From an uncultured Collinsella sp. (GTDB taxonomy: Bacteria > Actinomycetota > Coriobacteriia > Coriobacteriales > Coriobacteriaceae), in the NCBI GenBank assembly GCA_902470345.1, contig CABRGB010000002.1, positions 1 through 64,000 on the forward strand: DNA of 64,000 nucleotides. The letters are read 5' to 3'. Both the position numbers and the translations under genes were made by a program. The notes beneath the pieces are model-generated. The model saw only the letters and a program-made list of their open reading frames with translations. It made no database searches and was not told the DNA's origin. This document shows positions 30,212 through 39,208 of this stretch, piece after piece; position 1 is the stretch's first letter; each line of letters starts with the position of its first letter.

Positions 30212-31429
30212 GTGCGCGTTCTCGTCACCGGCGCCAGGGGCTTCGTGGGCAGGAACCTCTGCTGCGCGCTGAAGAACATCCGCGACGGCAAGGACCGCCG
30301 CGAGAAGTACCAGGCTTTATTGCCCCTCGAGGTCATGGAGTACGACATCGACTCGACGCCCGCCGAGCTGGAGGATTACTGCTCCCGCGCCGACTTCGTC
30401 TTCAACCTGGCCGGCGTCAACCGCCCAAAGGAGCAATCCGAGTTCATGGAGGGCAACTTCGGGTTCGCCTCCACGCTGCTGGACACCTTGGAGCGCCACG
30501 GGAACAGGTGCCCCGTCATGCTCTCCAGCTCCGCGCAGGCGAGCCTGTCGGGCCGCTTCGAGGGCTCGGTCTACGGCGAGTCGAAGCTCGCGGGGGAGGG
30601 CCTGTTCCGCGAGTATTCCGAGCGCACCGGTGCCCCCGTGCTCATCTACCGCTTCCCCAACCTCTACGGCAAGTGGTGCCGGCCGCGCTACAACTCCGCC
30701 GTGGCGACCTTCTGCGACGCCATCGCGAACGGCCGCCCCTACACCGTGAACGACCCCTCGGTGGAGCTGGAGCTCCTCTACATCGACGACCTGGTCGGCG
30801 AGATGCTGGGCGCGCTGCTGGGGCGTGAGCACCGCTGCGGCTACGACGGGCTGGAGCGCGTGGAGGGTGACGGGTTCTGCTACGTCCCGGAGACCGATGT
30901 GAAGACCCTGGGCGAGATCGTCTACTTGCTCGACGGCTTCCGAGACAGCCGCGAGACGCTTGCCGTCCCCGATCTCACCGAGGACTCCTTCTCCAAGAAG
31001 CTCTGGAGCACGTTCCTGTCCTACTACGAGCCGGGGCACTTCGCCTACGGCCTCAGGCCCAATACGGACGACCGCGGCTCGTTCACCGAGTTCCTGCGCA
31101 CGCCCGAGCGCGGCCAGGTCTCCATCAACGTCTCGAGGCCCGGCATCACCAAGGGCAACCACTGGCACATGAGCAAGTGGGAGAGGTTCCTGGTCGTCTC
31201 CGGCACCGCGTCGATCAAGCTGAGGAAGGTGGGGGAGGACGCCGATGGCAACCCGTTCCCCGTCGACGAGTACACCGTCTCCGGCTCCGACATGCGAGCC
31301 GTGGAGATGATCCCGGGCTACACGCACTCCATCACCAACCTGTCCGACACCGAGGACCTCGTGACGGTCATGTGGGCCAACGAGCCCTTCGACCCCGAGG
31401 ACCCCGACACCTACTACGAGGAGGTCTAG
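30212..31429 (+). CDS. capF: CapF-type bifunctional reductase/cupin enzyme of UDP-FucNAc synthesis
   Basis: 405 residues. An N-terminal Rossmann reductase (MRVLVTGARGFVGRNLCCAL; YGESKLAGEGLFREY as active-site region) is followed from about residue 270 by a cupin domain (DDRGSFTEFLRTPERGQVSI, KGNHWHMSKWERFLVVSG). This two-domain layout is that of staphylococcal CapF, which forms UDP-2-acetamido-2,6-dideoxy-L-talose. The GTG start lies one base after the capE stop, inside a longer open frame whose upstream part is a shadow of capE. Confidence 0.93.
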   Translation: MRVLVTGARGFVGRNLCCALKNIRDGKDRREKYQALLPLEVMEYDIDSTPAELEDYCSRADFVFNLAGVNRPKEQSEFMEGNFGFASTLLDTLERHGNRCPVMLSSSAQASLSGRFEGSVYGESKLAGEGLFREYSERTGAPVLIYRFPNLYGKWCRPRYNSAVATFCDAIANGRPYTVNDPSVELELLYIDDLVGEMLGALLGREHRCGYDGLERVEGDGFCYVPETDVKTLGEIVYLLDGFRDSRETLAVPDLTEDSFSKKLWSTFLSYYEPGHFAYGLRPNTDDRGSFTEFLRTPERGQVSINVSRPGITKGNHWHMSKWERFLVVSGTASIKLRKVGEDADGNPFPVDEYTVSGSDMRAVEMIPGYTHSITNLSDTEDLVTVMWANEPFDPEDPDTYYEEV

Positions 31430-31433
31430 CCGC

Positions 31434-32615
31434 ATGGGCAAGGACTATTCCGATATCCGCTTCAAGGACGACGGCCGCCTGAAGCTGCTCATCATCGTTG
31501 GCACGCGCCCCGAGGTCATCCGCCTGTCAGAGGTCATCAAGAAGTGCCGCCGCCACTTCGACTGCCTGCTGGCGCACACCGGGCAGAACTACGACTACAC
31601 GCTCAACGGCATCTTCTTCCGCGACCTGGAGCTCGCCGACCCCGACGTCTACCTGGACGCCGTGGGCGCCGACCTGGGCGAGACCGTGGGCAACATCATC
31701 GCCGCCTCCTACAAGCTCATGGTCCAGGTGCAGCCCGACGCGCTCCTCATCCTGGGCGACACCAACAGCTGCCTGTCCGCCATCGCGGCAAAGCGCCTGC
31801 ACATCCCCATCTTCCACATGGAGGCGGGAAACCGCTGCAAGGACGAGTGCCTGCCCGAGGAGACCAACCGCCGCATCGTCGACGTGATCTCCGACGTCAA
31901 CCTGGCCTACTCCGAGCACGCCCGCCGCTACCTGAAGGACACCGGCTGCGCCCCGGAGCGCACCTACGTCACCGGCTCGCCCATGGCAGAGGTCCTGCGC
32001 GCCAACCTTGACAAGATCGAGGCGTCGGACGTCCTTACCGAGCTCGGCCTGGAGCCCAAGCGCTACATGCTGCTGTCCGCCCACCGCGAGGAGAACATCG
32101 ACACCGAGTCCAACTTCACGAGCCTGTTCACCGCCATCAACGCGCTGGCCGAGAGGTACGACATGCCGATCCTGTACTCCTGCCACCCGCGCTCCCGCAA
32201 GCGCCTGGAGGCCACCGGCTTCGAGCTGGACCCGCGCGTGCGCATGCACGAGCCCATGGGCTTCCATGACTACAACTGCCTGCAGATGAACGCCTTCGCC
32301 GTTGTCTCCGACTCCGGCACCCTGCCCGAGGAGTCCAGCTTCTTCGCGTCTATCGGCCGTCCGTTCCCGGCGGTGTGCATCCGCACCTCCACCGAGCGCC
32401 CCGAGGCGCTGGACAAGGCCTGCTTCACGCTGGCCGGCATCAGCGAGCGCGGCCTGCTGCAGGCCGTCCGCACCGCCGTCGAGCTCGACGCGGAGGGATC
32501 GCTGCCCGAGGCGCCCGTTCCCGACTACGCCGACGAGACCGTCTCCACCAAGGTGGTCAAGATCATCCAGAGCTACACCGGCGTCGTGGACAAGATGGTG
32601 TGGAGGAAGGCTTAG
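31434..32615 (+). CDS. capG: CapG-type UDP-FucNAc-forming C2 epimerase
   Basis: The 393-residue protein belongs to the UDP-GlcNAc 2-epimerase superfamily (WecB fold): IIVGTRPEVIRLSEVIKK, HTGQNYDYTLNGIFF, LLILGDTNSCLSAIAAKRLH, HMEAGNRCKDECLPEETNRR, LSAHREENIDT and VVSDSGTLPEESSF. Directly after capE and capF it completes the pathway to UDP-N-acetyl-L-fucosamine. GAGGAGGTCTAGCCGC precedes the ATG. It shares their very GC-rich composition, so capEFG probably moved together. Confidence 0.93.
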   Translation: MGKDYSDIRFKDDGRLKLLIIVGTRPEVIRLSEVIKKCRRHFDCLLAHTGQNYDYTLNGIFFRDLELADPDVYLDAVGADLGETVGNIIAASYKLMVQVQPDALLILGDTNSCLSAIAAKRLHIPIFHMEAGNRCKDECLPEETNRRIVDVISDVNLAYSEHARRYLKDTGCAPERTYVTGSPMAEVLRANLDKIEASDVLTELGLEPKRYMLLSAHREENIDTESNFTSLFTAINALAERYDMPILYSCHPRSRKRLEATGFELDPRVRMHEPMGFHDYNCLQMNAFAVVSDSGTLPEESSFFASIGRPFPAVCIRTSTERPEALDKACFTLAGISERGLLQAVRTAVELDAEGSLPEAPVPDYADETVSTKVVKIIQSYTGVVDKMVWRKA

Positions 32616-32617
32616 CC

Positions 32618-33133
32618 ATGGGTCTCGTCTACAAGATTCTCGACGGTGTCTCACGTGCCTATAACAAGCTTCTTCTAATGCCCTCGTTGCGCCGCTCCTT
32701 TGCTGCATGCGGCGAGAATGTGACTCTCGGCCGCCGCAGCGAGATTGCCGGAGCGGGGAATATCTACATGGGCCATGACGTGTACCTAGGTCCTGGAACA
32801 ACGCTGCTCACGACCCGAGCGAAAATTCGCATCGGCGATTATGTCATGAGCGGGCCCAATCTTACCGTTATCACCGGCGATCACCGCACCGACATCCTCG
32901 ATCGCCCCATGATAGAACTTACCGATGAGGATAAGCTCCCCGATAACGACCAGGATGTCGTTATCGGTAATGACGTGTGGATGGGCAGTGGAGTGACGGT
33001 TCTAAAGGGTGTCCATGTCTCTGATCATTCCGTTATTGCCGCCGGTGCCGTCGTAACCAAAGATGTAGAGCCTGAATATTCAATCTGGGGGGGGGTTCCT
33101 GCTCGCTGCCTAGGTTCGAGGCTTAAAGGATAA
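32618..33133 (+). CDS. Left-handed beta-helix O-acetyltransferase
   Basis: 171 residues. Hexapeptide repeats run from about residue 35 to 160 (GNIYMGHDVYLGPGTTLL, VVIGNDVWMGSGVTVLKGV, HSVIAAGAVVTKDV) with the conserved acetyl-CoA-site His in ITGDHRTDI. It resembles the WbbJ/CysE-like transferases that acetylate sugars of capsule repeat units. ATG 32618 follows GGAGGAAGGCTTAGCC, three bases after the capG stop. The GC content drops relative to capG. Confidence 0.85.
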   Translation: MGLVYKILDGVSRAYNKLLLMPSLRRSFAACGENVTLGRRSEIAGAGNIYMGHDVYLGPGTTLLTTRAKIRIGDYVMSGPNLTVITGDHRTDILDRPMIELTDEDKLPDNDQDVVIGNDVWMGSGVTVLKGVHVSDHSVIAAGAVVTKDVEPEYSIWGGVPARCLGSRLKG

Positions 33134-33135
33134 CG

Positions 33136-34218
33136 ATGGTTTCAGCTAAAAATAGAGTACACGCGAAAGTTCTAATGGTTGGCCCCGACCTTTCTTTGCA
33201 CGGCGGAATTGTTTCCGTCGTGCAAGGCTATCTCGATGGAGGTCTTCCTGAAGCATGTGATGCCTTCGAGTACCTGGGGACGGGGGTCGGTTCCTCAAAG
33301 CTCAGTAAGTCTCTCGCATTTACCCGGGCGTTGATTCGCTATGCGATGATCATGCCATCCTATGACATCATTCATTTACACATAAGCGCCCGTGGGTCTT
33401 ACAAACGAAAGTCAATTATGGCACGTATGGCCCACAAAGCTGGCAAGTACGTGATACTTCATGATCACGATGGGGAGTTTAAGAAGGCTTTCGAAGAGGG
33501 CGGAGAGTCCTACCGTATTGATGTAAGAAAGACCTTCAGTATCGCCGACCGAGTTGTGGTTTTGTCGGAAGAATGGCGTGACTACTTTTCGGAGAACGTT
33601 TGCGACCTGGAGAAGATTAACGTCGTTCATAACGGTGTTAAAGTCCCAGATCAGCCATGCTCACCTTGTTCGCGTCAAGACGTCCTATTTTTAGGACGTC
33701 TTGACGCGCGCAAGAGCCCTGACGTGCTCTTGCGCGCGTCAAGAGAAATCCTGTCGCGTTTCCCCGACACCAAGGTCGTATTTGGTGGAGACGGAGAGGT
33801 CGAAAAGAATAAATCTCTTGCGGCAGAGCTCGGTATTGCCGACCGCTGCGAGTTCCACGGCTGGGTCGCGGGCGCAGAACGCGAGGAGCTCTTCGAGCGT
33901 GCAGCGGTGTATTGCCTTCCCTCCAAAAACGAGGGGCTCCCCATGAGCGTTCTTGAGGCCATGGCCAGAGGAATTCCAACTGTCGCCACTCCCGTTGGTG
34001 GAATTCCTCAAGTAATTAATGATGGTGTTAATGGGGTTCTGATTCCGGTTGATAACCATCAAGCTCTGGCCGTTGCATTGAATCATCTTCTCGAATCAAG
34101 CGAGCTTAGAAAAGAAATGGGAACTTTGGCCCGAAAAAAGATACTCAGCTCATTCGATATCAATCTGCTCTTGAGCGAAATACTCGGCATCTATTGCAAT
34201 GCTGTCAGCGGTAATTAG
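33136..34218 (+). CDS. Glycosyltransferase family 4
   Basis: 360-residue GT-B retaining transferase. The N-terminal acceptor half contains MVGPDLSLHGGIVSVVQGYL. The C-terminal donor half has DVLFLGRLDARKSPDVLLRA, VFGGDGE and the nucleotide-sugar motif LPSKNEGLPMSVLEAMARGIP. It probably adds one sugar of the repeat unit on the cytoplasmic face; sugar specificity cannot be told. AAAGGATAACG precedes the ATG. Two overlapping perfect hairpins lie inside the coding sequence (33671-33740), at the start of the donor-binding domain. Confidence 0.9.
   Translation: MVSAKNRVHAKVLMVGPDLSLHGGIVSVVQGYLDGGLPEACDAFEYLGTGVGSSKLSKSLAFTRALIRYAMIMPSYDIIHLHISARGSYKRKSIMARMAHKAGKYVILHDHDGEFKKAFEEGGESYRIDVRKTFSIADRVVVLSEEWRDYFSENVCDLEKINVVHNGVKVPDQPCSPCSRQDVLFLGRLDARKSPDVLLRASREILSRFPDTKVVFGGDGEVEKNKSLAAELGIADRCEFHGWVAGAEREELFERAAVYCLPSKNEGLPMSVLEAMARGIPTVATPVGGIPQVINDGVNGVLIPVDNHQALAVALNHLLESSELRKEMGTLARKKILSSFDINLLLSEILGIYCNAVSGN
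33671..33740. repeat. Two overlapping perfect hairpins inside a glycosyltransferase gene
   Basis: Hairpin A: 16-bp arms 33671-33686 and 33693-33708 with a 6-base T-rich loop. Hairpin B: 15-bp arms 33703-33717 and 33726-33740. They share six bases (33703-33708), so only one can form fully at a time. The coding frame runs through both and encodes the conserved VLFLGRLDARKSPDVLLRA segment. Confidence 0.8.
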
Positions 34219-34221
34219 AGG

Positions 34222-35310
34222 ATGAAATTGAATTCAAAGACGTTAACAAATGAAGCTGGGCATATTGTTTTTGTTCACCCTTCCCTTATGGGTGGCGGGG
34301 CCGAGCGTGTCTCGCTTGCGCTCGCGTCGTACTTCGTTGCTCATGGCTTTAAGTTTACGTACCTGCTAACAAAGAGCCCACTCATTGATTACGACATTCC
34401 AAAAGGAGTCGAGGTAATTTCACGATTTGCTAGTCCCTCGGTCAAGCCCCTGCAGCAGATTCGTTACATACGTTGCGCCATGAAGGCCAACCCTAAGGCG
34501 ACCTTCATCTCTTTTCTGCCGCATCAGAACATGTACACGCTCATGGCATCCACGGGCTTGCCCAATAAAGTCGTCGTATCAGTCCGTAATGACCCGCGTT
34601 TCGACTTCCCGGGCAACGCTGCACTTCCCGGCGTTCGTGATGTCCTGTATCACAAGGCAGCGGCTATCGTTTTCCAGACGCAGTCCCAGAAGGATTTGTT
34701 CCCACGATCCCTACAGGAAAAGGGCACGGTCATCCTGAACCCCATATCCGGCTCTGTCCCTGAGCCCTTCGAGGGGCCCAGGCGCAAGGCCATCGTGACC
34801 TCAGGGCGCTTGGAGGAGCAGAAGAACCACGGCATGACAATCAGAGCGTTCGCCGAGTTCCATAAGTCCCATCCTGACTTCACGCTTGAGGTTTTCGGCA
34901 AGGGAAGCTTGGAAGCCGAACTCAAGCAGCTCGCGAACGATCTCGGCGTCGCAGAATCCGTAGTCTTTGAGGGCTTCAGTCCAGACGCCCTCGAGCACGT
35001 GCGAACTGCGTCGGCCTTCGTCATGTCCTCGCGATTCGAAGGACTGTCGAACTCCATGCTCGAGGCGCTTGCTATGGGCGTACCCACGGTCTGCACTCGC
35101 TGTCTCGGCGGCGGAGCCGAGACGGTCATCGAAGACGGTGTAAACGGCTTGCTCGTCGACGTCGACGATCTTGCTGCCGAGGCGCGCTCATTTGACCGGA
35201 TTGTTGATGACCTCGAATTTGCGCAAACCATTTCGACTCGGGCCCGAATGCTCCGCGACGAGCTTTCGCTCGAAAACATCGGAAACTCCTGGCGGAGGCT
35301 GATCTCATAG
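34222..35310 (+). CDS. Glycosyltransferase family 4
   Basis: 362 residues, GT-B fold with SLMGGGAERVSLALASYF at the N-terminus and the donor-site segment SSRFEGLSNSMLEALAMGVP near residue 275, followed by GGGAETVIEDGVNGLLV. It is similar in layout to transferases that use UDP-GalNAc or UDP-GlcNAc, but specificity is not readable. A GAGG lies almost against the ATG, so the exact start is less certain. It follows the previous transferase after three bases. Confidence 0.9.
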   Translation: MKLNSKTLTNEAGHIVFVHPSLMGGGAERVSLALASYFVAHGFKFTYLLTKSPLIDYDIPKGVEVISRFASPSVKPLQQIRYIRCAMKANPKATFISFLPHQNMYTLMASTGLPNKVVVSVRNDPRFDFPGNAALPGVRDVLYHKAAAIVFQTQSQKDLFPRSLQEKGTVILNPISGSVPEPFEGPRRKAIVTSGRLEEQKNHGMTIRAFAEFHKSHPDFTLEVFGKGSLEAELKQLANDLGVAESVVFEGFSPDALEHVRTASAFVMSSRFEGLSNSMLEALAMGVPTVCTRCLGGGAETVIEDGVNGLLVDVDDLAAEARSFDRIVDDLEFAQTISTRARMLRDELSLENIGNSWRRLIS

Positions 35311-35315
35311 CCATT

Positions 35316-36680
35316 ATGAACAATAAATTCTTCAATGTCCCGGCAGCGTCTCCTGTCAAGGAAGGTGGCCGCAAGCGGGCGGTTATCCAGTACTTGCTCT
35401 GCTACTGCGTGCTACTCACGGGCAACTCGTATCTCATGTCATACTTCATCGAGCCCTACGTCAACTACCTCGCTGTATTCGTCATAGCAATCGCGCTTCT
35501 CGTCCCCAAGTACTGGCACTTCCGTGATGTGGCGTTTGTAACGAGCGTCCTCGTGATGTCCATGTTGGTAAGGATCACGGCTGGCGGTGCGGGCATCTCA
35601 GTATTCACCCGATATGCACTGACCATCGGCCTCATCGTCTTCGCCATCAAGGTATCGCCGGCGAACTTCCTCAAGCGCATGCTCCGGATCATATGCTTCT
35701 TAACGGCGGTGAGTCTGGTACTCTACTTCGCCCGTCTCGCAGTCCCCGGCCTGTACTACAGGCTGCCCTTCTATGAGTTCGAGTCGCAAGGCACCTATTA
35801 CAGCATGGCGGCGGCAGATTCCGTGAACTTCCACACCAAGGGCCTTTTCCTGTGCTGCGTTCGCGAAGGCGAAGCACGCAACATTGGCATCTTCACCGAG
35901 CCTGGCGTCTTCCAAGGGATCCTCACGGCGGCCCTCTTCTGTGTCGTGTTCATGTACGAGCGGATGAGCGTCAGCCCCAAGGAGCGTGCCGTCTCTGCCC
36001 TGGTCTTCCTCCTCGGCATCGTTACCTGCGGATCTACGACCGGATTTATTTCGTTGCTTGCCATGCTTGCGTTCTATTTCATCCTCCCCTCCGGGGACCT
36101 GCGCAGACGAAAAGTCTCAGCGAAGGGTGGTTTCAAGCAATATCTGGTTCTTTTGGTGTCGTTGGGCCTTATGGCGTTGGTGTGCGACTACTACGTGCGC
36201 GGCGACGCATCCATCCTCGTTGAGTCCGTATTCAGCAAGCTCTTCAGCTCCGAGGGTTCCTTCAACGTAAACCAGGGCAACGGTGCAGTGAGAATCGACT
36301 CGGTCGTGGCGTCCCTAGAGCTGTTGACGCAGCACCCCTTTGGAGTCGGATTCGACGAGGTCCAGGCATACAAGGGCGCGCTGTCGGTAGGCGCCGGGTT
36401 GTTTACCACCACGGCCGCATTGGGCTTTCCGTTCGCTCTCGCGTACCTCTACTGGCTTTTGGCTCCCGTATTTAGCTCGCGTATTGGCGCCGCCGCCGTC
36501 TGTAGTTATCTGTTCCTGTACTTCAACTTCGCGGTTTCACAGTCGCTCGTACTGACGCCGCTGCTCGTTTCCATCTCTGTCTATCTCGCCCTGTGCAACG
36601 AGAAGGGGGTGACTGCCGATGAGGATAGCGTGGCTGTGCAACGCGCCGGTGCGTGCGATAAGCGAGGCGCTTGGGCGTAG
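35316..36680 (+). CDS. wzy: Wzy-type polysaccharide polymerase
   Basis: 454-residue integral membrane protein with about ten hydrophobic segments (for example YLAVFVIAIALLVPKYW, ALTIGLIVFAIKV, LVLLVSLGLMALVCDYYV) and a large polar loop near residues 150-200. This topology fits the O-antigen polymerase/EpsG class that joins repeat units on the outer face. Sequence conservation in the class is very low, so the call rests on topology and position between transferases and the flippase. Its last 62 bases overlap the next gene in another frame. Confidence 0.75.
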   Translation: MNNKFFNVPAASPVKEGGRKRAVIQYLLCYCVLLTGNSYLMSYFIEPYVNYLAVFVIAIALLVPKYWHFRDVAFVTSVLVMSMLVRITAGGAGISVFTRYALTIGLIVFAIKVSPANFLKRMLRIICFLTAVSLVLYFARLAVPGLYYRLPFYEFESQGTYYSMAAADSVNFHTKGLFLCCVREGEARNIGIFTEPGVFQGILTAALFCVVFMYERMSVSPKERAVSALVFLLGIVTCGSTTGFISLLAMLAFYFILPSGDLRRRKVSAKGGFKQYLVLLVSLGLMALVCDYYVRGDASILVESVFSKLFSSEGSFNVNQGNGAVRIDSVVASLELLTQHPFGVGFDEVQAYKGALSVGAGLFTTTAALGFPFALAYLYWLLAPVFSSRIGAAAVCSYLFLYFNFAVSQSLVLTPLLVSISVYLALCNEKGVTADEDSVAVQRAGACDKRGAWA

Positions 36681-37887
36681 CGGATCTGTAAATAGTGGGT
36701 GGCTCGACGGCGCCTTCGCCGACGTGATGTCTGTCGGTGAGCATGAGCTCATCATCTTCTATCCTCAGAAAGTCGAGCCAAGGGTGGAACGGTCCTCAGG
36801 TACCGGTTTCGAGGCCCACGGCTTTTTCTGGTCAAAGGGAGACCTCCGCGAACGCGATGCCGCAAAAGGCCTGTTCACCGAAGTCCTTGCATCGACCAAG
36901 CCCGACGTCGTACACATCTTCGGCTCGGAGAACGAGTTCGGCGAGCTCATGGCCCAAGCCGCCGGGGACTGCGGGCTGCTAGACAGGACGGTTGTCTCGA
37001 TCCAGGGCCTCGTGTCAGTAATTAGCCGCCAATTCATGCCTGGTTTCCCGGATGCCTGGCTTAAGTGCATGACGCTTTCCGAGCTCAAGAACCACTATTC
37101 TCTCTACCAGCAGCGTGAGGGCTACCGGAGGCGGGGCCAAAGCGAGGAACGACTTATCGCCTTGGTTCACCATATTATAGGGCGCACGAGGTGGGACGAG
37201 GGCTGTTGTCGGCTTGTGAACCCCGATATCGAGTACCACCACGTCGGGGAAAGCCTTCGGCCCGAGTTCTATGAAGCCTCTCCGACGAGGGACGCGTCAT
37301 CGCATAGGCTCTACTTCAGTCAGGGCTCCAAGCCCATCAAAGCCATGTACCGCCTCGTCGAGGCCCTGCCCGCCGTCGCGCGGCGGGTGCCCGACGTGCA
37401 AGTCGTCGTCGCAGGCTCTTTTGGCCTTCGCACAGACCCCTTGAGAGGTTCCTCCTACGATCGGTATCTGGCGAGGAAGATGGATGAACTTGGCGTTCGC
37501 GACCGTTTCGAGTTCGTGGGTTCGCTCGGCCCCGCCGAGGTCATCGCCCAGATGGCGCTCTGCTCTGCCTTTGTGTCCACCTCTGCGATAGAGAACTCCC
37601 CTAACTCCATGGGTGAGGCCATGATGATGGGGTTGCCCTGCGTCGCTACATTCGTGGGCGGTGTGCCCGACATCGCGGAGCACGGCAAGGAGGCCCTGCT
37701 CGTGCCCTTCAACGAGACCGAGCTTATATCGGACGCCCTCATCCGTGTCCTCACGGACGAATCACTCGCTCGCGAGCTCGGTGATGCGGGCAGGGAAAGG
37801 GCCAACATAAACCACTCAAGAACTGCAAACCGGAAAGCGTTGCTCGGGGCATATACCCGCATCGCGGCCCATAGCGTCTGGAACTAG
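36619..37887 (+). CDS. Glycosyltransferase, GT4-like
   Basis: 422 residues, beginning MRIAWLCNAPVRAISEALGR. The C-terminal donor half includes RLYFSQGSKPIKAMYRLVEA, VVVAGSFGLR and SAIENSPNSMGEAMMMGLPC with the glutamate of the EX7E-type motif, then GGVPDIAEHGKEALLVPF. The start lies inside the end of the polymerase gene (62-base overlap), with AAGGGGGTGACTGCCG upstream. Translational coupling to wzy is likely. Confidence 0.88.
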   Translation: MRIAWLCNAPVRAISEALGRSGSVNSGWLDGAFADVMSVGEHELIIFYPQKVEPRVERSSGTGFEAHGFFWSKGDLRERDAAKGLFTEVLASTKPDVVHIFGSENEFGELMAQAAGDCGLLDRTVVSIQGLVSVISRQFMPGFPDAWLKCMTLSELKNHYSLYQQREGYRRRGQSEERLIALVHHIIGRTRWDEGCCRLVNPDIEYHHVGESLRPEFYEASPTRDASSHRLYFSQGSKPIKAMYRLVEALPAVARRVPDVQVVVAGSFGLRTDPLRGSSYDRYLARKMDELGVRDRFEFVGSLGPAEVIAQMALCSAFVSTSAIENSPNSMGEAMMMGLPCVATFVGGVPDIAEHGKEALLVPFNETELISDALIRVLTDESLARELGDAGRERANINHSRTANRKALLGAYTRIAAHSVWN

Positions 37888-37891
37888 CTGT

Positions 37892-39208
37892 ATGGCGGAT
37901 TATTCCGAGAAGAACCTCAAGAAGAACAGTATGCTGCTCGCCTTCTACAAGGCTGCGAGCATGGTGCTGAGTATGTTGTACGTGCCTGTCATCTTGGGCT
38001 ACTTGGGCACCGGCCTCTATGGCATCTGGGCAACGGTTCTGAATGTAATCTCCTGGGTAAACTATTTCGATATTGGCATCGGCAACGGTCTGCGCAACAA
38101 ACTCAGCGCCGCCCTGGCCAAGGATGCCGATGATTCCGAGGTCAAGTCCCTCATATCAAGCGCCTACGTGCTGCTGAGTATCGTCGTCCTGGGCGTAATG
38201 ACTGTGGCGCTCATCGTTTTCCAGTTCATCGACTGGAACGCGTTACTCAACATTCCTGAGCCGCTCTACGGCAACGCCGAACCCGTTATAGCAGTCAGCT
38301 TCGCGCTCATGTGTATCGGCTTCGTGTTCTCCATCTGCAAAAGCCTCTTCTTTGCGGTGCAAGAGGCGCACTTCGTTAGCCTGCTCGGCGTGGCCCAGCA
38401 GGCGTGCATGCTCATGAGCGTCCTCATGCTCGGCTTTTTTGACTCCGACAGGCTCATGTCGGTTGCCATTGCCTACGGCATCTCTGCACTCGTTATCGAG
38501 CTTGCGTTCACGTTTGCCTTCTTCAGGAAGCGTCGCCCCTGGGTGCCGACCCCGATGGCGTACGACAAGAGCATGGCTAGGGATGTCACCGGGCTCGGTG
38601 TCCAGTTCTTCATCATCCAGATGGCATCACTGGTCCTCTCGAGCACTGATAATGTCATAGTCTCCAACATCTTCGGGCCCGAGGCGGTCACGCCGTACGC
38701 CACTGCCTTCAAACTGTTTACCGTCCCCGTCAGCCTGTACGCTACCATGGTTTCGCCGTACTGGTCCTCCATCACGGCGCGCTATGCGCGGGGTGACGTT
38801 TCGGGCATCAAAGGCAACGTTCGGCACATGGAGAAGTTGCTCGCCTTGCCCGCGGCCTGCTGCCTCGTGCTCGCCCTTGCCTACACGCCCATCACGGACA
38901 TTTGGCTAGGGCAACACCTCGATACCTCGACTGACCTTGTCTGGCTCATGTTCGCATATTGCCTGGTGTACAGCTGGAACGCCATCTGGTCGCAGGTGTC
39001 AAACGGTATGGCGTGCATGAAGATGATGATGGCGCTGGCCGTGGGACAGGCGATTGCGAACATTCCGCTTTCGTACCTGTTTGCAAACATGCTCGGGTCG
39101 AGCTCAGGCGTCCTGCTTGGCACCATCGTTACTATGCTCAGCTCCTCGGTCGTATACCCGGTCTACCTCAACAGAAAGCTAGCGAAGGAGTCGGCCATTG
39201 AGCAGTAG
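37892..39208 (+). CDS. wzx: Wzx-type oligosaccharide flippase
   Basis: 438-residue membrane protein of the MATE/MVF-like polysaccharide transporter superfamily with about twelve to fourteen helices. The first pair spans MLLAFYKAASMVLSMLYVPV, with GLYGIWATVLNVISWVNYFD and GIGNGLRNKL just after, typical of Wzx. It would flip the undecaprenyl-linked repeat unit outward for Wzy. It begins four bases after the previous gene and overlaps the next by eleven. Confidence 0.88.
   Translation: MADYSEKNLKKNSMLLAFYKAASMVLSMLYVPVILGYLGTGLYGIWATVLNVISWVNYFDIGIGNGLRNKLSAALAKDADDSEVKSLISSAYVLLSIVVLGVMTVALIVFQFIDWNALLNIPEPLYGNAEPVIAVSFALMCIGFVFSICKSLFFAVQEAHFVSLLGVAQQACMLMSVLMLGFFDSDRLMSVAIAYGISALVIELAFTFAFFRKRRPWVPTPMAYDKSMARDVTGLGVQFFIIQMASLVLSSTDNVIVSNIFGPEAVTPYATAFKLFTVPVSLYATMVSPYWSSITARYARGDVSGIKGNVRHMEKLLALPAACCLVLALAYTPITDIWLGQHLDTSTDLVWLMFAYCLVYSWNAIWSQVSNGMACMKMMMALAVGQAIANIPLSYLFANMLGSSSGVLLGTIVTMLSSSVVYPVYLNRKLAKESAIEQ

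Noticed and set aside
33638..33979. Minus-strand frame containing a QDVL-GRLD-like stretch matching the plus-strand transferase
   Set aside because: The resemblance is a by-product of the perfect palindromes at 33671-33740, not a gene.
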